Part shown: positions 1 to 8,432 of the stretch, piece after piece | Numbering within the stretch: position 1 is the first letter of the stretch | Layout: each line of letters opens with the position of its first letter | From: DAONJL01 sp035405645 [NCBI: bacterium] | GTDB taxonomy: Bacteria > JAGOBX01 > DAONJL01 | Length of the DNA stretch: 38,635 nt | Direction of reading: 5' to 3' | Assembly (NCBI GenBank): GCA_035405645.1 | Contig: DAONJL010000021.1 | Span: forward strand, 1 to 38,635 | Notes under the pieces: generated by a model | Seen by the model: the letters and a program-made list of their open reading frames with translations, nothing else | Databases searched by the model: none | What the model was told of the DNA's origin: nothing | Program-made: the position numbers and the translations under genes

Positions 1-192
1 AAATATAATTTCTTTTCTAAAATTTCTACTTATCAATTTTATTATAATTTCTTTTGTAAAAATTCTTATAAAAATTGGAAAGAACCTGTTACTTTAATTA
101 TGCAATGGCTTACTGATTTTGATTATCTTTCTTTCTTTTTTTCTCTTGATTTAGATTTTATATTAAAGAAAAGAATATACCATAATGTGTAA
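1..192 (+). pseudogene. C-terminal fragment of an unidentified protein, possibly a transposase
   Basis: The frame is open from the first base of the window to a TAA at 190-192, giving 63 residues with no start codon in view, so the gene continues off the left edge. The peptide is rich in Phe, Tyr and Lys and contains NWKEPVTLIMQWLTDF followed by LKKRIYHNV at the end. I do not recognise the family. Its stop codon lies inside a TGTAAACTT segment that recurs in inverted orientation at the right edge of the window. This placement suggests the 3' end of an insertion-sequence transposase running into its terminal repeat. It could instead be the end of an ordinary chromosomal gene. Confidence 0.4.
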
Positions 193-196
193 ACTT
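166..196 (+). repeat. Left copy of a repeat shared by both window ends
   Basis: The blocks AAGAAAAG (166-173), TATACCAT (176-183) and TGTAAACTT (188-196) occur in the same order and almost the same spacing on the minus strand at 38586-38615. The copies differ by small substitutions and one indel. They look like the same end of two related mobile elements facing inward. Confidence 0.6.
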
Positions 197-260
197 GCAG
201 GCTATCACTTCCACCTTCAACTTTCAAATCATATAAGTTTTAATGTATCACAAAATTTAC

Positions 261-275
261 TGATAATCATTATCA
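261..275. promoter_or_regulatory. Orphan Fur box
   Basis: TGATAATCATTATCA is a perfect 7-1-7 inverted repeat of the classic Fur type, like the boxes at 18018 and 18564. No gene start lies next to it. To the left is the 3' end of a truncated reading frame and to the right is the 3' end of the tRNA-Ser gene. It may have lost its target gene through the rearrangement suggested at the left edge. Confidence 0.6.
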
Positions 276-308
276 AATATGATTGATGTTAGTAGTCTTT
301 ATTTTTAG

Positions 309-404
309 TGGCGGAGAGGTCGGGATTCGAACCCGAGGTAGAGATTTTAGGTCTCTACAAGTGCTTAGCAGGCACCCGCCTTCGACCTACTCGGCCACCT
401 CTCC
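309..404 (-). tRNA. tRNA-Ser (GCU)
   Basis: The minus strand folds as a class II tRNA with acceptor stem GGAGAGG/CCTCTCC, a long variable arm, a GGTTCGAATCC T arm and anticodon GCT (complement of 367-369) in the loop CTGCTAA. A CCA end appears to be encoded at 311-309. It is the last of three tRNAs read in the order Thr, Tyr, Ser. Confidence 0.95.
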
Positions 405-424
405 TCGTTTTCAAATAAAAAAAA

Positions 425-508
425 TGGAGAGAGGAGGATTCGAACCTCCGAAGGCATACAGCCGACAGATTTACAGTCTGTTCCCTTTGGCCGCTCGGGA
501 ATCTCTCC
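425..508 (-). tRNA. tRNA-Tyr (GUA)
   Basis: The minus strand gives acceptor stem GGAGAGA/TCTCTCC, the conserved TCCCGAGCGGCCAAAGGG D-arm region, anticodon loop CTGTAAA with anticodon GTA (complement of 472-474), a long variable arm and a GGTTCGAATCC T arm. CCA is not encoded. It is the middle gene of the Thr-Tyr-Ser cluster. Confidence 0.96.
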
Positions 509-538
509 ATTTTATATATTTATTATATTTCAAAACTA

Positions 539-611
539 AGCTGGCGATGGGACTCGAACCCGCAACCTGCTGATTACAAGTCAGCTGCTCTACCGATTGA
601 GCTACGCCAGC
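539..611 (-). tRNA. tRNA-Thr (UGU)
   Basis: This is a 73-nt class I tRNA with acceptor stem GCTGGCG/CGCCAGC, D arm GCTC..GAGC, anticodon loop CTTGTAA with anticodon TGT (complement of 576-578) and T arm GCGGGTTCGAGTCCC. CCA is not encoded. It is the first gene of the three-tRNA cluster, directly behind the promoter at 641-668. Confidence 0.96.
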
Positions 612-640
612 ATAATAATTTTTAATTTTATTTCTGCATT

Positions 641-668
641 ATTATATTTAACAAAATATAAAAGTCAA
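641..668 (-). promoter_or_regulatory. Promoter of the Thr-Tyr-Ser tRNA cluster
   Basis: On the minus strand TTGACT (668-663) and TATAAT (646-641) are separated by 16 bp. The predicted start near 634 leaves a leader of about 23 nt before tRNA-Thr. Confidence 0.8.
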
Positions 669-735
669 GTAATTTTTTAAAAATTTAAAAAATAATTAAG
701 AACTTTTTTTCAAAAAATAAAAGTAAAAAAAAATA

Positions 736-764
736 TTGCAATTATAAAATTTTTCATATAAAAT
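736..764 (+). promoter_or_regulatory. Putative promoter of the gspF-gspG operon
   Basis: TTGCAA (736-741) and TAAAAT (759-764) are separated by 17 bp. The ATG at 776 begins 11 nt past the -10 box and has no Shine-Dalgarno sequence, so the message would have a leader of only a few nucleotides. Confidence 0.5.
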
Positions 765-775
765 TAAAAATTTAT

Positions 776-1819
776 ATGAAAACAAATATAAATTTTACAG
801 AAACAGAATTAAATACTGTAAAAACATTATTTTTAAAAGGTCTTGAAAAACAACTTCAAGATTATTTAAATGAAATAAATATCCTGGAGAATTATTCACC
901 AGAACCAAAATATATCTCTTCATTTATTGAATATCTCGAAGAATTAAGTGAAGTAGCAAATGCTTATGAATTTAAACGAATTTTTACATTAAGTAAATTA
1001 GTTGTTGAATTATTAAAAAAAATAAAAGAACAAGAAATATTTTCAAATAATGAATTAAAAGAGACAATTGAAAATATAATTAAAGATATAATAAATATAA
1101 AAATAAGTGATGAAGAAATAAATGAAGAGCGAATGAAAAAATATGAAGAGAAAAAAGAAGAATTATTACGAAAAAATAAAATATTAAAACTATCAAAATT
1201 AGATTTAAGTAATTTGAAATTTGATTTTAAATATGAGGATTATGAAAATATAATTAGTGATTATAAAAGAATATTAATTTATTTAAATAGATTAACATAT
1301 CAATTGACAGATATAAAAAAGATAAAATCAAAATCAGGCGATAAAGAATTATTAGAAAAATTTAATAATAATTTTTCAGCTATTACACAGCAATTATTAT
1401 CATTACAGGAAAAAATTCAATTAATATATTTTCAACAGATTAAAGAATTATATCAGATAATTGAATCAATATTAAGTAAAAACGGAATAAAAATAAATAT
1501 TCTTGATTATGATACAAACACAAAAATAAATCCAGAAGCATTTCTAATTCTTTATAATGAACTACCTTTATTTCTTGAAGAGATAAGTAAAATTGATAAA
1601 AATATAAGAATTGAAATAATGTCTGATGAATTCAATAATATCATAAAAATAATTTTTACAATTTATTGTGAACAAAAAAATCAACACGATTTCATAAATT
1701 TAATAAATACATTTTTCAATGAAAAAATAAAATTAGAATATTTAAACTATCGTCTCGAAAGTGATGAAAAAAAGATTCAATTAATACTCGAATTTCAGAA
1801 TATTATTTATTATTTTTAA
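776..1819 (+). CDS. CheA-like degenerate protein, first gene of the gspF-gspG operon
   Basis: The 347-residue product is very rich in Lys, Ile, Glu and Asn and has no signal peptide or membrane segment. Its layout resembles chemotaxis kinase CheA. Residues about 15-95 look like the helical Hpt (P1) bundle, but the position of the phosphoryl His in the AHTLKG-type motif reads as FTLSKL. Residues about 155-230 resemble the dimerisation helices. The segment from about 205, LLSLQEKIQLIYFQQIKELY and onward, parallels the CheA stretch around KIRMVP, and INILDYDTNTKINPEAFL parallels the start of the CheA ATPase domain. The protein ends before any glycine-rich ATP lid. If the resemblance is real this is an inactive scaffold, not a kinase. 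It is 1 nt upstream of gspF, so a role in the same apparatus is likely. Family assignment is inference. Confidence 0.5.
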   Translation: MKTNINFTETELNTVKTLFLKGLEKQLQDYLNEINILENYSPEPKYISSFIEYLEELSEVANAYEFKRIFTLSKLVVELLKKIKEQEIFSNNELKETIENIIKDIINIKISDEEINEERMKKYEEKKEELLRKNKILKLSKLDLSNLKFDFKYEDYENIISDYKRILIYLNRLTYQLTDIKKIKSKSGDKELLEKFNNNFSAITQQLLSLQEKIQLIYFQQIKELYQIIESILSKNGIKINILDYDTNTKINPEAFLILYNELPLFLEEISKIDKNIRIEIMSDEFNNIIKIIFTIYCEQKNQHDFINLINTFFNEKIKLEYLNYRLESDEKKIQLILEFQNIIYYF

Positions 1820-1820
1820 A

Positions 1821-3041
1821 ATGATATTCAAATATATTGCTTATAATTCCAGAGGCAAAATAATAAAAAATAAAATAGAAGCTGAAAATATTGAAGATGT
1901 AAAAAAATATCTATTAAATAATCAATTTATTCCTATTGAAATTTTTGAAAGTTATGACATAAAAAAAGTTATTGATTTTTCTTTATTCTCTTCAAAAACA
2001 AAAATATTAATAAATTTTTTTTCACAATTATTATTTTATTTAAAGAGTGGTTTCACTATAGATTATGTATTAGCAAATATTAAAAAAAATTTTAAAGATA
2101 TAAAATTTTTAAATATCATAAATAAAATTTATGAAAACATAAAAAAAGGAATGAGTTTTTCAGAGGCTATTTATAATGCTGATAAAAATAATTACTTTAA
2201 TAATTTTATAGTAAATATAATAAAATCAGGTGAAATTTCTGGCACACTTACTAATTCGATTTCAACAATTGTTTTTTATCTTAAACGAAATAATAAAATT
2301 GTGAGTAAAATAAATTCTGCTCTTATTTATCCTTTATTTGTTTTAAATATTAGTTTGATTGTTTTATTATTATTATTTTTATTTGTTATTCCTTCTGTCG
2401 CAAATTTATTTAGTAAAATAAATATTGAATTACCTTTAATTACCAGAATAATTATTTTTATTAGTAAATTTTTATTAAAATTTTTTCCAGTTATTTTAAT
2501 TTTGCTTGTATTAAGTATAATAATTTTTTTCAGATATATAAAAAAATCTACTTTTTATTACAAAGCAATAAGTTATCTAAAATTAAATTTACCATTTGTA
2601 AAAAAAATTTACTTAAATAATATTATTATTCAATTTGCAAATTCAATGGCAATAATGCTAAATAATGGTGTTGATTTAATTTCTTCTTTAAAGATAAGTA
2701 AAGAAATATTAAATAATTATTATTATGATTATTCATTAAACGAAGTAATTAACAAATTAAAAGAAGGCGAAAAATTAAATATATTATTTAATAAATATTC
2801 ATTATTTGAAGACGCATTTAATTCAGCAATAGCAACAGGAGAAAATAGCGGTCAACTAACTGAAACTTTAAAAGAAATAAGTGAAATATATGAAGAAGAA
2901 TTAAATGAACAATTAGAAAAATTTATTTCAATAATCGAACCAATGTTAATTTTATTGTTAGGATTAATAGTTGGAACAATGGTATTTTCTATAATGTTAC
3001 CAATATTTAAAATCAGTAATGTTTTAAGAGGTGGTCTATAA
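1821..3041 (+). CDS. gspF: Type II secretion / type IV pilus inner-membrane platform protein (GspF/PilC family)
   Basis: The 406-residue product belongs to the T2SSF family. This polytopic inner-membrane protein anchors the assembly ATPase and organises pseudopilus or pilus growth. The N-terminal 50 residues show the family beginning (FKYIAYNSRGKIIKNKIEAE). Two homologous cytoplasmic T2SSF domains follow, each with the LLNNGVDL / ..SGFTIDY pattern and the conserved GE.SG motif (KSGEISGTL near 145 and ATGENSGQL near 346). Strong membrane segments lie near residues 168-190, 215-240 and 370-398. It sits between the CheA-like gene and gspG, separated from each by 0-1 nt, so all three are cotranscribed. 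No GspE-type ATPase is nearby. The gspF symbol is chosen over pilC because of the adjacent gspG. Confidence 0.9.
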   Translation: MIFKYIAYNSRGKIIKNKIEAENIEDVKKYLLNNQFIPIEIFESYDIKKVIDFSLFSSKTKILINFFSQLLFYLKSGFTIDYVLANIKKNFKDIKFLNIINKIYENIKKGMSFSEAIYNADKNNYFNNFIVNIIKSGEISGTLTNSISTIVFYLKRNNKIVSKINSALIYPLFVLNISLIVLLLLFLFVIPSVANLFSKINIELPLITRIIIFISKFLLKFFPVILILLVLSIIIFFRYIKKSTFYYKAISYLKLNLPFVKKIYLNNIIIQFANSMAIMLNNGVDLISSLKISKEILNNYYYDYSLNEVINKLKEGEKLNILFNKYSLFEDAFNSAIATGENSGQLTETLKEISEIYEEELNEQLEKFISIIEPMLILLLGLIVGTMVFSIMLPIFKISNVLRGGL

Positions 3042-3497
3042 ATGAAAAAAAAGAAAAAAAAATTTAATTATGGATTTACTTTAATTGAAATTATGATAGT
3101 GCTATTAATCATTGGTCTTTTAACATCACTTGTAATTTATAATATTTCAGATGAACCTGATAAAGCAAAAGTTCAAATAGCAAAAGCACAAATAAAAGCA
3201 TTTGAGAAAGCACTTGAAAATTATAAATTAGATAATGGTTTTTATCCAACAACAGAACAAGGGCTCGAAGCATTGGTAAAAAAGCCAATGACAGAACCAA
3301 TTCCAAAAAATTGGAAAGCAGGAGGATATTTAGAAAAAGATAAAGAATTCGTGCCAAAAGACCCGTGGGGAAATGATTATATTTATATTTCACCTGGAAT
3401 ACATCGTCCTAATTTTGTTGATATTTATTCTTATGGTGCAGATGGTAAAGAAGGTGGAGAAGGTGTTAATGCTGATATACAAAATTGGAATTTTTAA
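3042..3497 (+). CDS. gspG: Type II secretion major pseudopilin GspG
   Basis: The 151-residue product begins with a polylysine leader and the prepilin peptidase site [12 protein letters not shown], with cleavage after Gly11 and the conserved Glu at position +5. A hydrophobic N-terminal helix follows. The C-terminal region is the T2SS pseudopilin-G domain, with the signatures [21 protein letters not shown] and an end [12 protein letters not shown] that marks the calcium-binding loop. Length and ending match the GspG family well. In a type II system GspG polymerises into the periplasmic pseudopilus that pushes folded exoproteins through the outer membrane. The ATG directly follows the gspF stop with only a weak ribosome site, which suggests translational coupling. 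Confidence 0.95.
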   Translation: MKKKKKKFNYGFTLIEIMIVLLIIGLLTSLVIYNISDEPDKAKVQIAKAQIKAFEKALENYKLDNGFYPTTEQGLEALVKKPMTEPIPKNWKAGGYLEKDKEFVPKDPWGNDYIYISPGIHRPNFVDIYSYGADGKEGGEGVNADIQNWNF

Positions 3498-3511
3498 AAA
3501 GGAGTGAAAAA

Positions 3512-4672
3512 ATGAAATATTATAATGATTTAATGTGGGTTGAAATCAGTAAAAGTAATTTAATAAACAATATAGAAGAACTAAAAAAAAATTTACCAAA
3601 AAATACGATATTTTCAGCAGTAGTAAAATCAAATGCTTATGGACATGGTATGATTGAAGTTTCAAAAATAGTAACAGAATATGGTATAAATTGGTTATGT
3701 GTAAATTCGCTCGCTGAAGCGCTTGAACTTAAAGATAATGGCATTAAAGCAAATATTTTAATTTTAGGTTATATTCAATTATCAGAAATAGAATTAGCAA
3801 TAAAGAACAATTTTAGATTTACTGTTTATAATATAGAAACAATTAAGCAATGTGAAAAAATTTTAAAAGCAAATAAAGAGATAGTAGCAAATATTCATCT
3901 AAAATTAGAGACAGGAACAAACAGACAGGGCATATTAGAAAAAGATTTAGAAAAATTTATTAGATATATAAATAAAATTCCAAATCTAATAATTGAAGGC
4001 GTATCAACACATTATGCAAATATAGAAGACACAACAGACCATAGTTATGCAAAAATGCAATTAGAAAATTTTAAAAGAATGAGTAAATACATAGAAGACA
4101 ATTACAAAAAAGAAAATAAGATATTAAAACATACTGCTTGTTCGGCTGCTGTAATTTTATTCAAAGAAACATATTTTGATATGGTCAGAGCAGGAATAAG
4201 TTTATATGGTCTTTGGCCAAGTAAAGAAACATATTTATCAACGATTTTATTAAATAAAGAGCCAATAAAATTAAAACCAGTATTAAGTTGGAAAACAAAA
4301 ATAGCGCAAATAAAAACAATTCCAGCAAACTCTTATATCAGTTATGGTTGCACTTTTAAAACAGTTCGAAAAACAAAAATTGCAATTATACCAGTTGGTT
4401 ATTATGATGGCTATCGAAGAATATTTTCAAATAAAAGTTATGTGCTTGTAAAAAATCAGCGTGCAAAAATATGTGGTAGAGTTTGTATGAATATGTTTAT
4501 TATTGATGTCACTGATATAAAAAATGTAAAAGTAGAGGATGAAGTAATATTAATTGGCAGTTGTAAAAATGATTCTGTTTCTGCTGATACATTAGCACCA
4601 TTAGCAGAAACAATAAATTATGAAATAGTCACGCAAATAAATCCATATATAAAACGAGTAATTGTTAAATGA
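3512..4672 (+). CDS. alr: Alanine racemase
   Basis: The 386-residue PLP enzyme converts L-alanine to D-alanine for peptidoglycan in the cytoplasm. The PLP lysine is in VVKSNAYGHG near residue 38, and the second catalytic base is the Tyr of ISYGCTFKT near residue 270. PVGYYDGYRR and CGRVCMNM are further family signatures. The start at 3512 is preceded by AAAGGAG, which places the ribosome site correctly; an in-frame TTG at 3485 overlaps gspG and is less likely. The stop overlaps the ATG of the next gene by 4 bases (ATGA). The linkage to envelope genes downstream fits a cell-wall role. Confidence 0.95.
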   Translation: MKYYNDLMWVEISKSNLINNIEELKKNLPKNTIFSAVVKSNAYGHGMIEVSKIVTEYGINWLCVNSLAEALELKDNGIKANILILGYIQLSEIELAIKNNFRFTVYNIETIKQCEKILKANKEIVANIHLKLETGTNRQGILEKDLEKFIRYINKIPNLIIEGVSTHYANIEDTTDHSYAKMQLENFKRMSKYIEDNYKKENKILKHTACSAAVILFKETYFDMVRAGISLYGLWPSKETYLSTILLNKEPIKLKPVLSWKTKIAQIKTIPANSYISYGCTFKTVRKTKIAIIPVGYYDGYRRIFSNKSYVLVKNQRAKICGRVCMNMFIIDVTDIKNVKVEDEVILIGSCKNDSVSADTLAPLAETINYEIVTQINPYIKRVIVK

Positions 4673-5811
4673 AACTAATTTATAGAAATATTATTAAAAC
4701 TTATATCAATCCATTTATTTATAGTATTTTATTTTGCACTTTTATTTTTGTGCTTGGAGAAATTCTTCAAATTATTCAGGATGTTTATAAATATAATTCT
4801 TCTATTAAATATGTATTTAAATATTATCAATATTATCTTCCTTTTATTATTGTTAATTATGTTTTACCTATTTGTTGTTTATTAGCAGTTTTTTTTTCAA
4901 TAGGAATAATGCTAAAAAATAAGGAACTAATAATTTATCGTGCAATTGGAATGAGCTCATTACAAATTTTCACACCTATTTTTATTATTGTTTTTCTTAT
5001 TACCTGTTTTTCTTTTTTTATGATATATTTTTATTTACCTGATATGTATAAAAAAGCAAAAGAAGTATATACATATAAAATTAAAAATTTACCAGTACCG
5101 AAGGAAGAATTTGATAATGTCATAATTTATTTAAGTTCTGAATATTTTTTAAAAGCAAAAAAATTTTTACCAGCAGAAAAAAAATTTATTGATGTAAGTA
5201 TAATTAAAACAATTGATTTTATTTCCTTTGATAAAAGATATGACGCAGAATTTTTAGTTTTTAAAAATAATAATTGGTATTTATTAAATGGAAAAATTCG
5301 ATATTTTAAAAATGAATTGGTAGAGGAATTTAAAGAATTAAATATACCAACAACACAAATAATCTACAAAACAGAAAATTTTAATGAGATAATGATAGCA
5401 GTAAATGAAAAACCAGATGAATTATTGAATATATTAAGAGTGGACAAAAAAAGAGTAGAAGAAATACGAATTGATGAACTAATAAAATTAATAAAATACA
5501 AAAAAATATTTAAAAGCGAATACAATAAAAGTAAAGTTCAACTATATAATAAATTTGCAAACTCATTAAGGAATATATCATTAACTTTTATTGGATTACC
5601 AATAGCATTAAAATCATCGAGTATTTCATTATCAGGTGGATTTGGAATTAGTTTATTATTATCATTTGTTTATTGGATTTTATCATCAATCACATTTTCA
5701 CTTGGTTTAAATGAAATTTTATCGCCAGTTATTTCTGCTTTTATTATTGATTTTCTTTTTATATTTTCTGGAATTTACTTTTTTATAAAAATTAAAAATG
5801 ATTATTATTAA
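4669..5811 (+). CDS. LptF/LptG-family permease (YjgP/YjgQ)
   Basis: The 380-residue product has the LptF/LptG architecture: two or three N-terminal membrane helices (about 15-35, 55-80 and 100-120), a beta-rich periplasmic domain (about 130-260) and three C-terminal helices from about 300, starting LTFIGLPIALKSSS. These proteins form the membrane part of the ABC complex that extracts lipopolysaccharide from the inner membrane toward the outer membrane. I see only one permease here and no LptB, so I cannot say whether it corresponds to LptF or LptG. Its presence is the best single argument for a diderm envelope. The ATG overlaps the alr stop, so it is translationally coupled to alr. Confidence 0.82.
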   Translation: MKLIYRNIIKTYINPFIYSILFCTFIFVLGEILQIIQDVYKYNSSIKYVFKYYQYYLPFIIVNYVLPICCLLAVFFSIGIMLKNKELIIYRAIGMSSLQIFTPIFIIVFLITCFSFFMIYFYLPDMYKKAKEVYTYKIKNLPVPKEEFDNVIIYLSSEYFLKAKKFLPAEKKFIDVSIIKTIDFISFDKRYDAEFLVFKNNNWYLLNGKIRYFKNELVEEFKELNIPTTQIIYKTENFNEIMIAVNEKPDELLNILRVDKKRVEEIRIDELIKLIKYKKIFKSEYNKSKVQLYNKFANSLRNISLTFIGLPIALKSSSISLSGGFGISLLLSFVYWILSSITFSLGLNEILSPVISAFIIDFLFIFSGIYFFIKIKNDYY

Positions 5812-5818
5812 TTTTTTC

Positions 5819-5848
5819 TTTACTTTTTTAAAAAAATTTTTTTATAAT
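5819..5848 (+). promoter_or_regulatory. Putative mreB promoter
   Basis: TTTACT (5819-5824) and TATAAT (5843-5848) are spaced by 18 bp. The predicted start near 5855 leaves a leader of about 24 nt holding the GAGTGGAG ribosome site before the ATG at 5879. Confidence 0.55.
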
Positions 5849-5878
5849 AGAAAGATTATATAAAGAGAGTGGAGAAAT

Positions 5879-6886
5879 ATGAATTTTTTAAAAAATATTT
5901 TTAATAAAAATAATAATATATATGGAATAGATTTAGGAACAGCAAACACAATAGTAATAAATAGCAATTATGAAATATTATACAACGAACCATCAATAGT
6001 AGCATTTAATGAAAAAGAAAAAAAATTAATAGCAATAGGAAATAAAGCAAATGAAATGTTAGGCAGAACACCAAAAGAAATAAAAACAATAAAGCCATTA
6101 AAAGATGGAGTAATACAATATTTTGAAATAACACAAATGATGCTAAATGAAATATTAAAACGAATAAAAAAAGGTTTTAAAATAATACCACCAAAAATCA
6201 TAATAGGTGTGCCATCAGTAATTTCAGAAATAGAAAAAAGAGCAGTGAAAGAAGCAACAAAAAATTTAGGTGTTCGTGATACAATTTTAGTAGAAGAAGC
6301 ATTAGCAGCATCAGCAGGAATGGGTTTAAATATAAATAAAGCAGGTGGTAATTTGATTGTTGATATTGGAGGAGGCACAACAGAAATCGCAGTAATATCA
6401 TTAGAGGGTATAGTTTGTGTAAATACATTAAAATTAGCATCAGAAGCAATAAATGAAGAAATAATAAACTTTATCAAAAAAGAAAAAAATCTAATAATAG
6501 GCGAAAAAACAGCAGAAGAAATAAAAAGAAATTTAGCAGATTTAAAAGAAGAAAAAAATAACAAAATAAAAATAAAAGGAAGAAATAACAAAAATGGTTT
6601 ACCATTAGAATTAGAGATAAAATCAAATGAAATAAATTCAGTTTTAAAAACAGTAATAGATAAAATAATTGATTGCATCAAAGAAACATTAGAAAACACA
6701 CCACCTGAACTTGCAGGTGATATTTATGATAAGGGAATAATTTTAACAGGCGGAGGCAGTCTATTAAATAATATTGATTTCTATATATCAGATAAATTAA
6801 ATTTACCTGTAATACAATCACCAACACCATTATTTGATGTTGCTTATGGTACGATAAAAATTTACAAACAAAAAAGCATTTATTGA
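5879..6886 (+). CDS. mreB: Rod-shape-determining actin homologue MreB
   Basis: The 335-residue product is a bacterial actin that polymerises under the inner membrane and directs lateral wall synthesis. The ATPase phosphate-1 loop is YGIDLGTANT near residue 19, the phosphate-2 loop is VDIGGGTTEIAVISL near residue 161, and the adenosine motif is ILTGGGSLLNN near residue 288. The GVPSVISEIEKRAV segment is typical of MreB and the length is normal. A GAGTGGAG ribosome site precedes the ATG. The stop codon overlaps the next ATG (TGATG), so the LCP gene is coupled to it. mreC, mreD and rodA are not in the window. Confidence 0.96.
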   Translation: MNFLKNIFNKNNNIYGIDLGTANTIVINSNYEILYNEPSIVAFNEKEKKLIAIGNKANEMLGRTPKEIKTIKPLKDGVIQYFEITQMMLNEILKRIKKGFKIIPPKIIIGVPSVISEIEKRAVKEATKNLGVRDTILVEEALAASAGMGLNINKAGGNLIVDIGGGTTEIAVISLEGIVCVNTLKLASEAINEEIINFIKKEKNLIIGEKTAEEIKRNLADLKEEKNNKIKIKGRNNKNGLPLELEIKSNEINSVLKTVIDKIIDCIKETLENTPPELAGDIYDKGIILTGGGSLLNNIDFYISDKLNLPVIQSPTPLFDVAYGTIKIYKQKSIY

Positions 6887-8094
6887 TGGAATTTAAAATA
6901 AATAAAAGTTATCTTGCTTCTTTTATAATTGGTATAATTTTATTATTAATTTTAGTTTTTTATTATTATCCTAAAATTTTTACATATTCAAAAAAGATAT
7001 ATCAAAAATATGTGAGTCCAATTTCAATAAAATCATTAGTAGAAGAAAAAAAACGAATAAATATATTATTTTTTTCGGAAAATTATAAAGAAAAAAAAAA
7101 TAGATTAAGAAATTTATATTTAGCAAGCTACGAACCAGTTACAGAACAATTAAGTGTTATTTACATTCCAAAAGATACAAAATTTTCAAATATAAAAAGT
7201 AAAAAGGAACAAAATAATATTTCAGAAATTTATAATAAAAATGGTATAAAAAGATTAGTAAAAGAATTAGAAAATAATTTTAATATTTCTATACCTTTTT
7301 TTATATCATTTAAAGAAAATGGTTTTGAAAAATTATTAAATCTAATAGGCGGGCTTGAAATAAATGTAATGGATACAATTAAATATGTTGAAAATAATGA
7401 AATATATTTATTAAAAACAGGACAACAATTTTTATTTCCACCAAAAATAATAGAATATATAACATATCAAAAAAAAAATGAGAATAATGATATTGATTTA
7501 ATTTACAGACAACAAAATTTTTTAAAAGTTTTTATAGAAACTATTTCTAAGGAAAAAAATTTATTAAACACAAAAAAGGCAATAGAAATAATCTATGATT
7601 TATTGGATGAAACAAATATAAATAAATCAGATTTAGAACAAATAGTAATGATAATATATAAATTAAAATCATATAATATACAAATGGCAAAAATACCGGG
7701 TGAAATAATTAAATATGATGAAAATGAATTTTTAGCACCTGATATATTAGCTGTAAAAAACATATTACCAAAACCTTATGAAGAATTAATTGCTGATGAT
7801 GAAATAGATGATAGAATAACTGTCAGAATATTAAATAGTTTGAAAATATCTGGTTTATCAGGAAAATTAAGAGAAAAATTTCTTGATTATTATGATATAG
7901 ATGTTGTAGAATTAGGAAATTATAAAACTAAAAGTCCTTATACAATAATAAATAATTATAGTAATAATTATAGATCAGCACAAAGAATAAAAGAAATTTT
8001 AACTGTTGGTAAAATTGTTGATATTAAGAATTCGAACGATTTAATTGATATTGAAATTATTATTGGAGAAGATTATAAAGAATACTTGAAATGA
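6886..8094 (+). CDS. LytR-CpsA-Psr (LCP) family protein
   Basis: The 402-residue product has a short cytoplasmic N terminus, one membrane anchor (about 10-30), an extracytoplasmic LCP domain (about 60-250) and a C-terminal LytR_C-like domain (about 310-395). LCP features are LSVIYIPKDTKF near residue 91, where many members have an IPRDT motif, LIGGLEINV near 152, and RQQNFLKVFIE near 205. LCP enzymes in Gram-positives transfer polymers from lipid carriers to peptidoglycan; in diderms the acceptor is less clear. The Arg-to-Lys change in the IPRDT motif could affect pyrophosphate binding. The chosen ATG (6886) overlaps the mreB stop; a TTG one codon upstream is unneeded. Confidence 0.82.
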   Translation: MEFKINKSYLASFIIGIILLLILVFYYYPKIFTYSKKIYQKYVSPISIKSLVEEKKRINILFFSENYKEKKNRLRNLYLASYEPVTEQLSVIYIPKDTKFSNIKSKKEQNNISEIYNKNGIKRLVKELENNFNISIPFFISFKENGFEKLLNLIGGLEINVMDTIKYVENNEIYLLKTGQQFLFPPKIIEYITYQKKNENNDIDLIYRQQNFLKVFIETISKEKNLLNTKKAIEIIYDLLDETNINKSDLEQIVMIIYKLKSYNIQMAKIPGEIIKYDENEFLAPDILAVKNILPKPYEELIADDEIDDRITVRILNSLKISGLSGKLREKFLDYYDIDVVELGNYKTKSPYTIINNYSNNYRSAQRIKEILTVGKIVDIKNSNDLIDIEIIIGEDYKEYLK

Positions 8095-8420
8095 AAGAAG
8101 AACAAAAAATAATTAACAAAATAATCAAAATAGCAAAAGAAAAAAAAGGATTTAATATAAAGAAATATTCAAATAAACGCTTGACATATTTTGCTAATTA
8201 TATCATTATTATTGAATGTTTTAATATGCAACATTGTAGAGCATTATGTGATGAAATTTTATTAAAATTAAAAGAAGAAAATTATAAAGTTGAAAATATA
8301 GATGGCACATATCAAACAGAATGGGTCATTCTCGACTATGGTAATATTTTTGTTAATATACTCACATCTAAAAAAAGAGAATATTATCAACTCGATGAAT
8401 TATTTCAAAAAATTAAATAA
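8091..8420 (+). CDS. rsfS: Ribosomal silencing factor RsfS
   Basis: The 109-residue product matches the RsfS/YbeB/Iojap family, which binds ribosomal protein uL14 and blocks subunit joining when nutrients are scarce. The N-terminal helix (IINKIIKIAKEKKGFNIK) precedes the strand around ANYIIIIECFN. The hallmark EWVILDYGNIFVNIL...REYYQLDELF spans about residues 76-107. The ATG overlaps the LCP gene stop by 4 bases. Linkage of an LCP gene and rsfS is common in many bacteria, which supports both calls. Confidence 0.92.
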   Translation: MKEEQKIINKIIKIAKEKKGFNIKKYSNKRLTYFANYIIIIECFNMQHCRALCDEILLKLKEENYKVENIDGTYQTEWVILDYGNIFVNILTSKKREYYQLDELFQKIK

Positions 8421-8432
8421 GGAGGACTAATA

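Noticed and set aside
283-573. 96-codon plus-strand open frame
   Set aside because: It runs antisense across three clear tRNA genes, so it is a by-product of tRNA sequence.
5968-6699. 243-codon minus-strand open frame
   Set aside because: It lies antisense to mreB, whose motifs are unmistakable.
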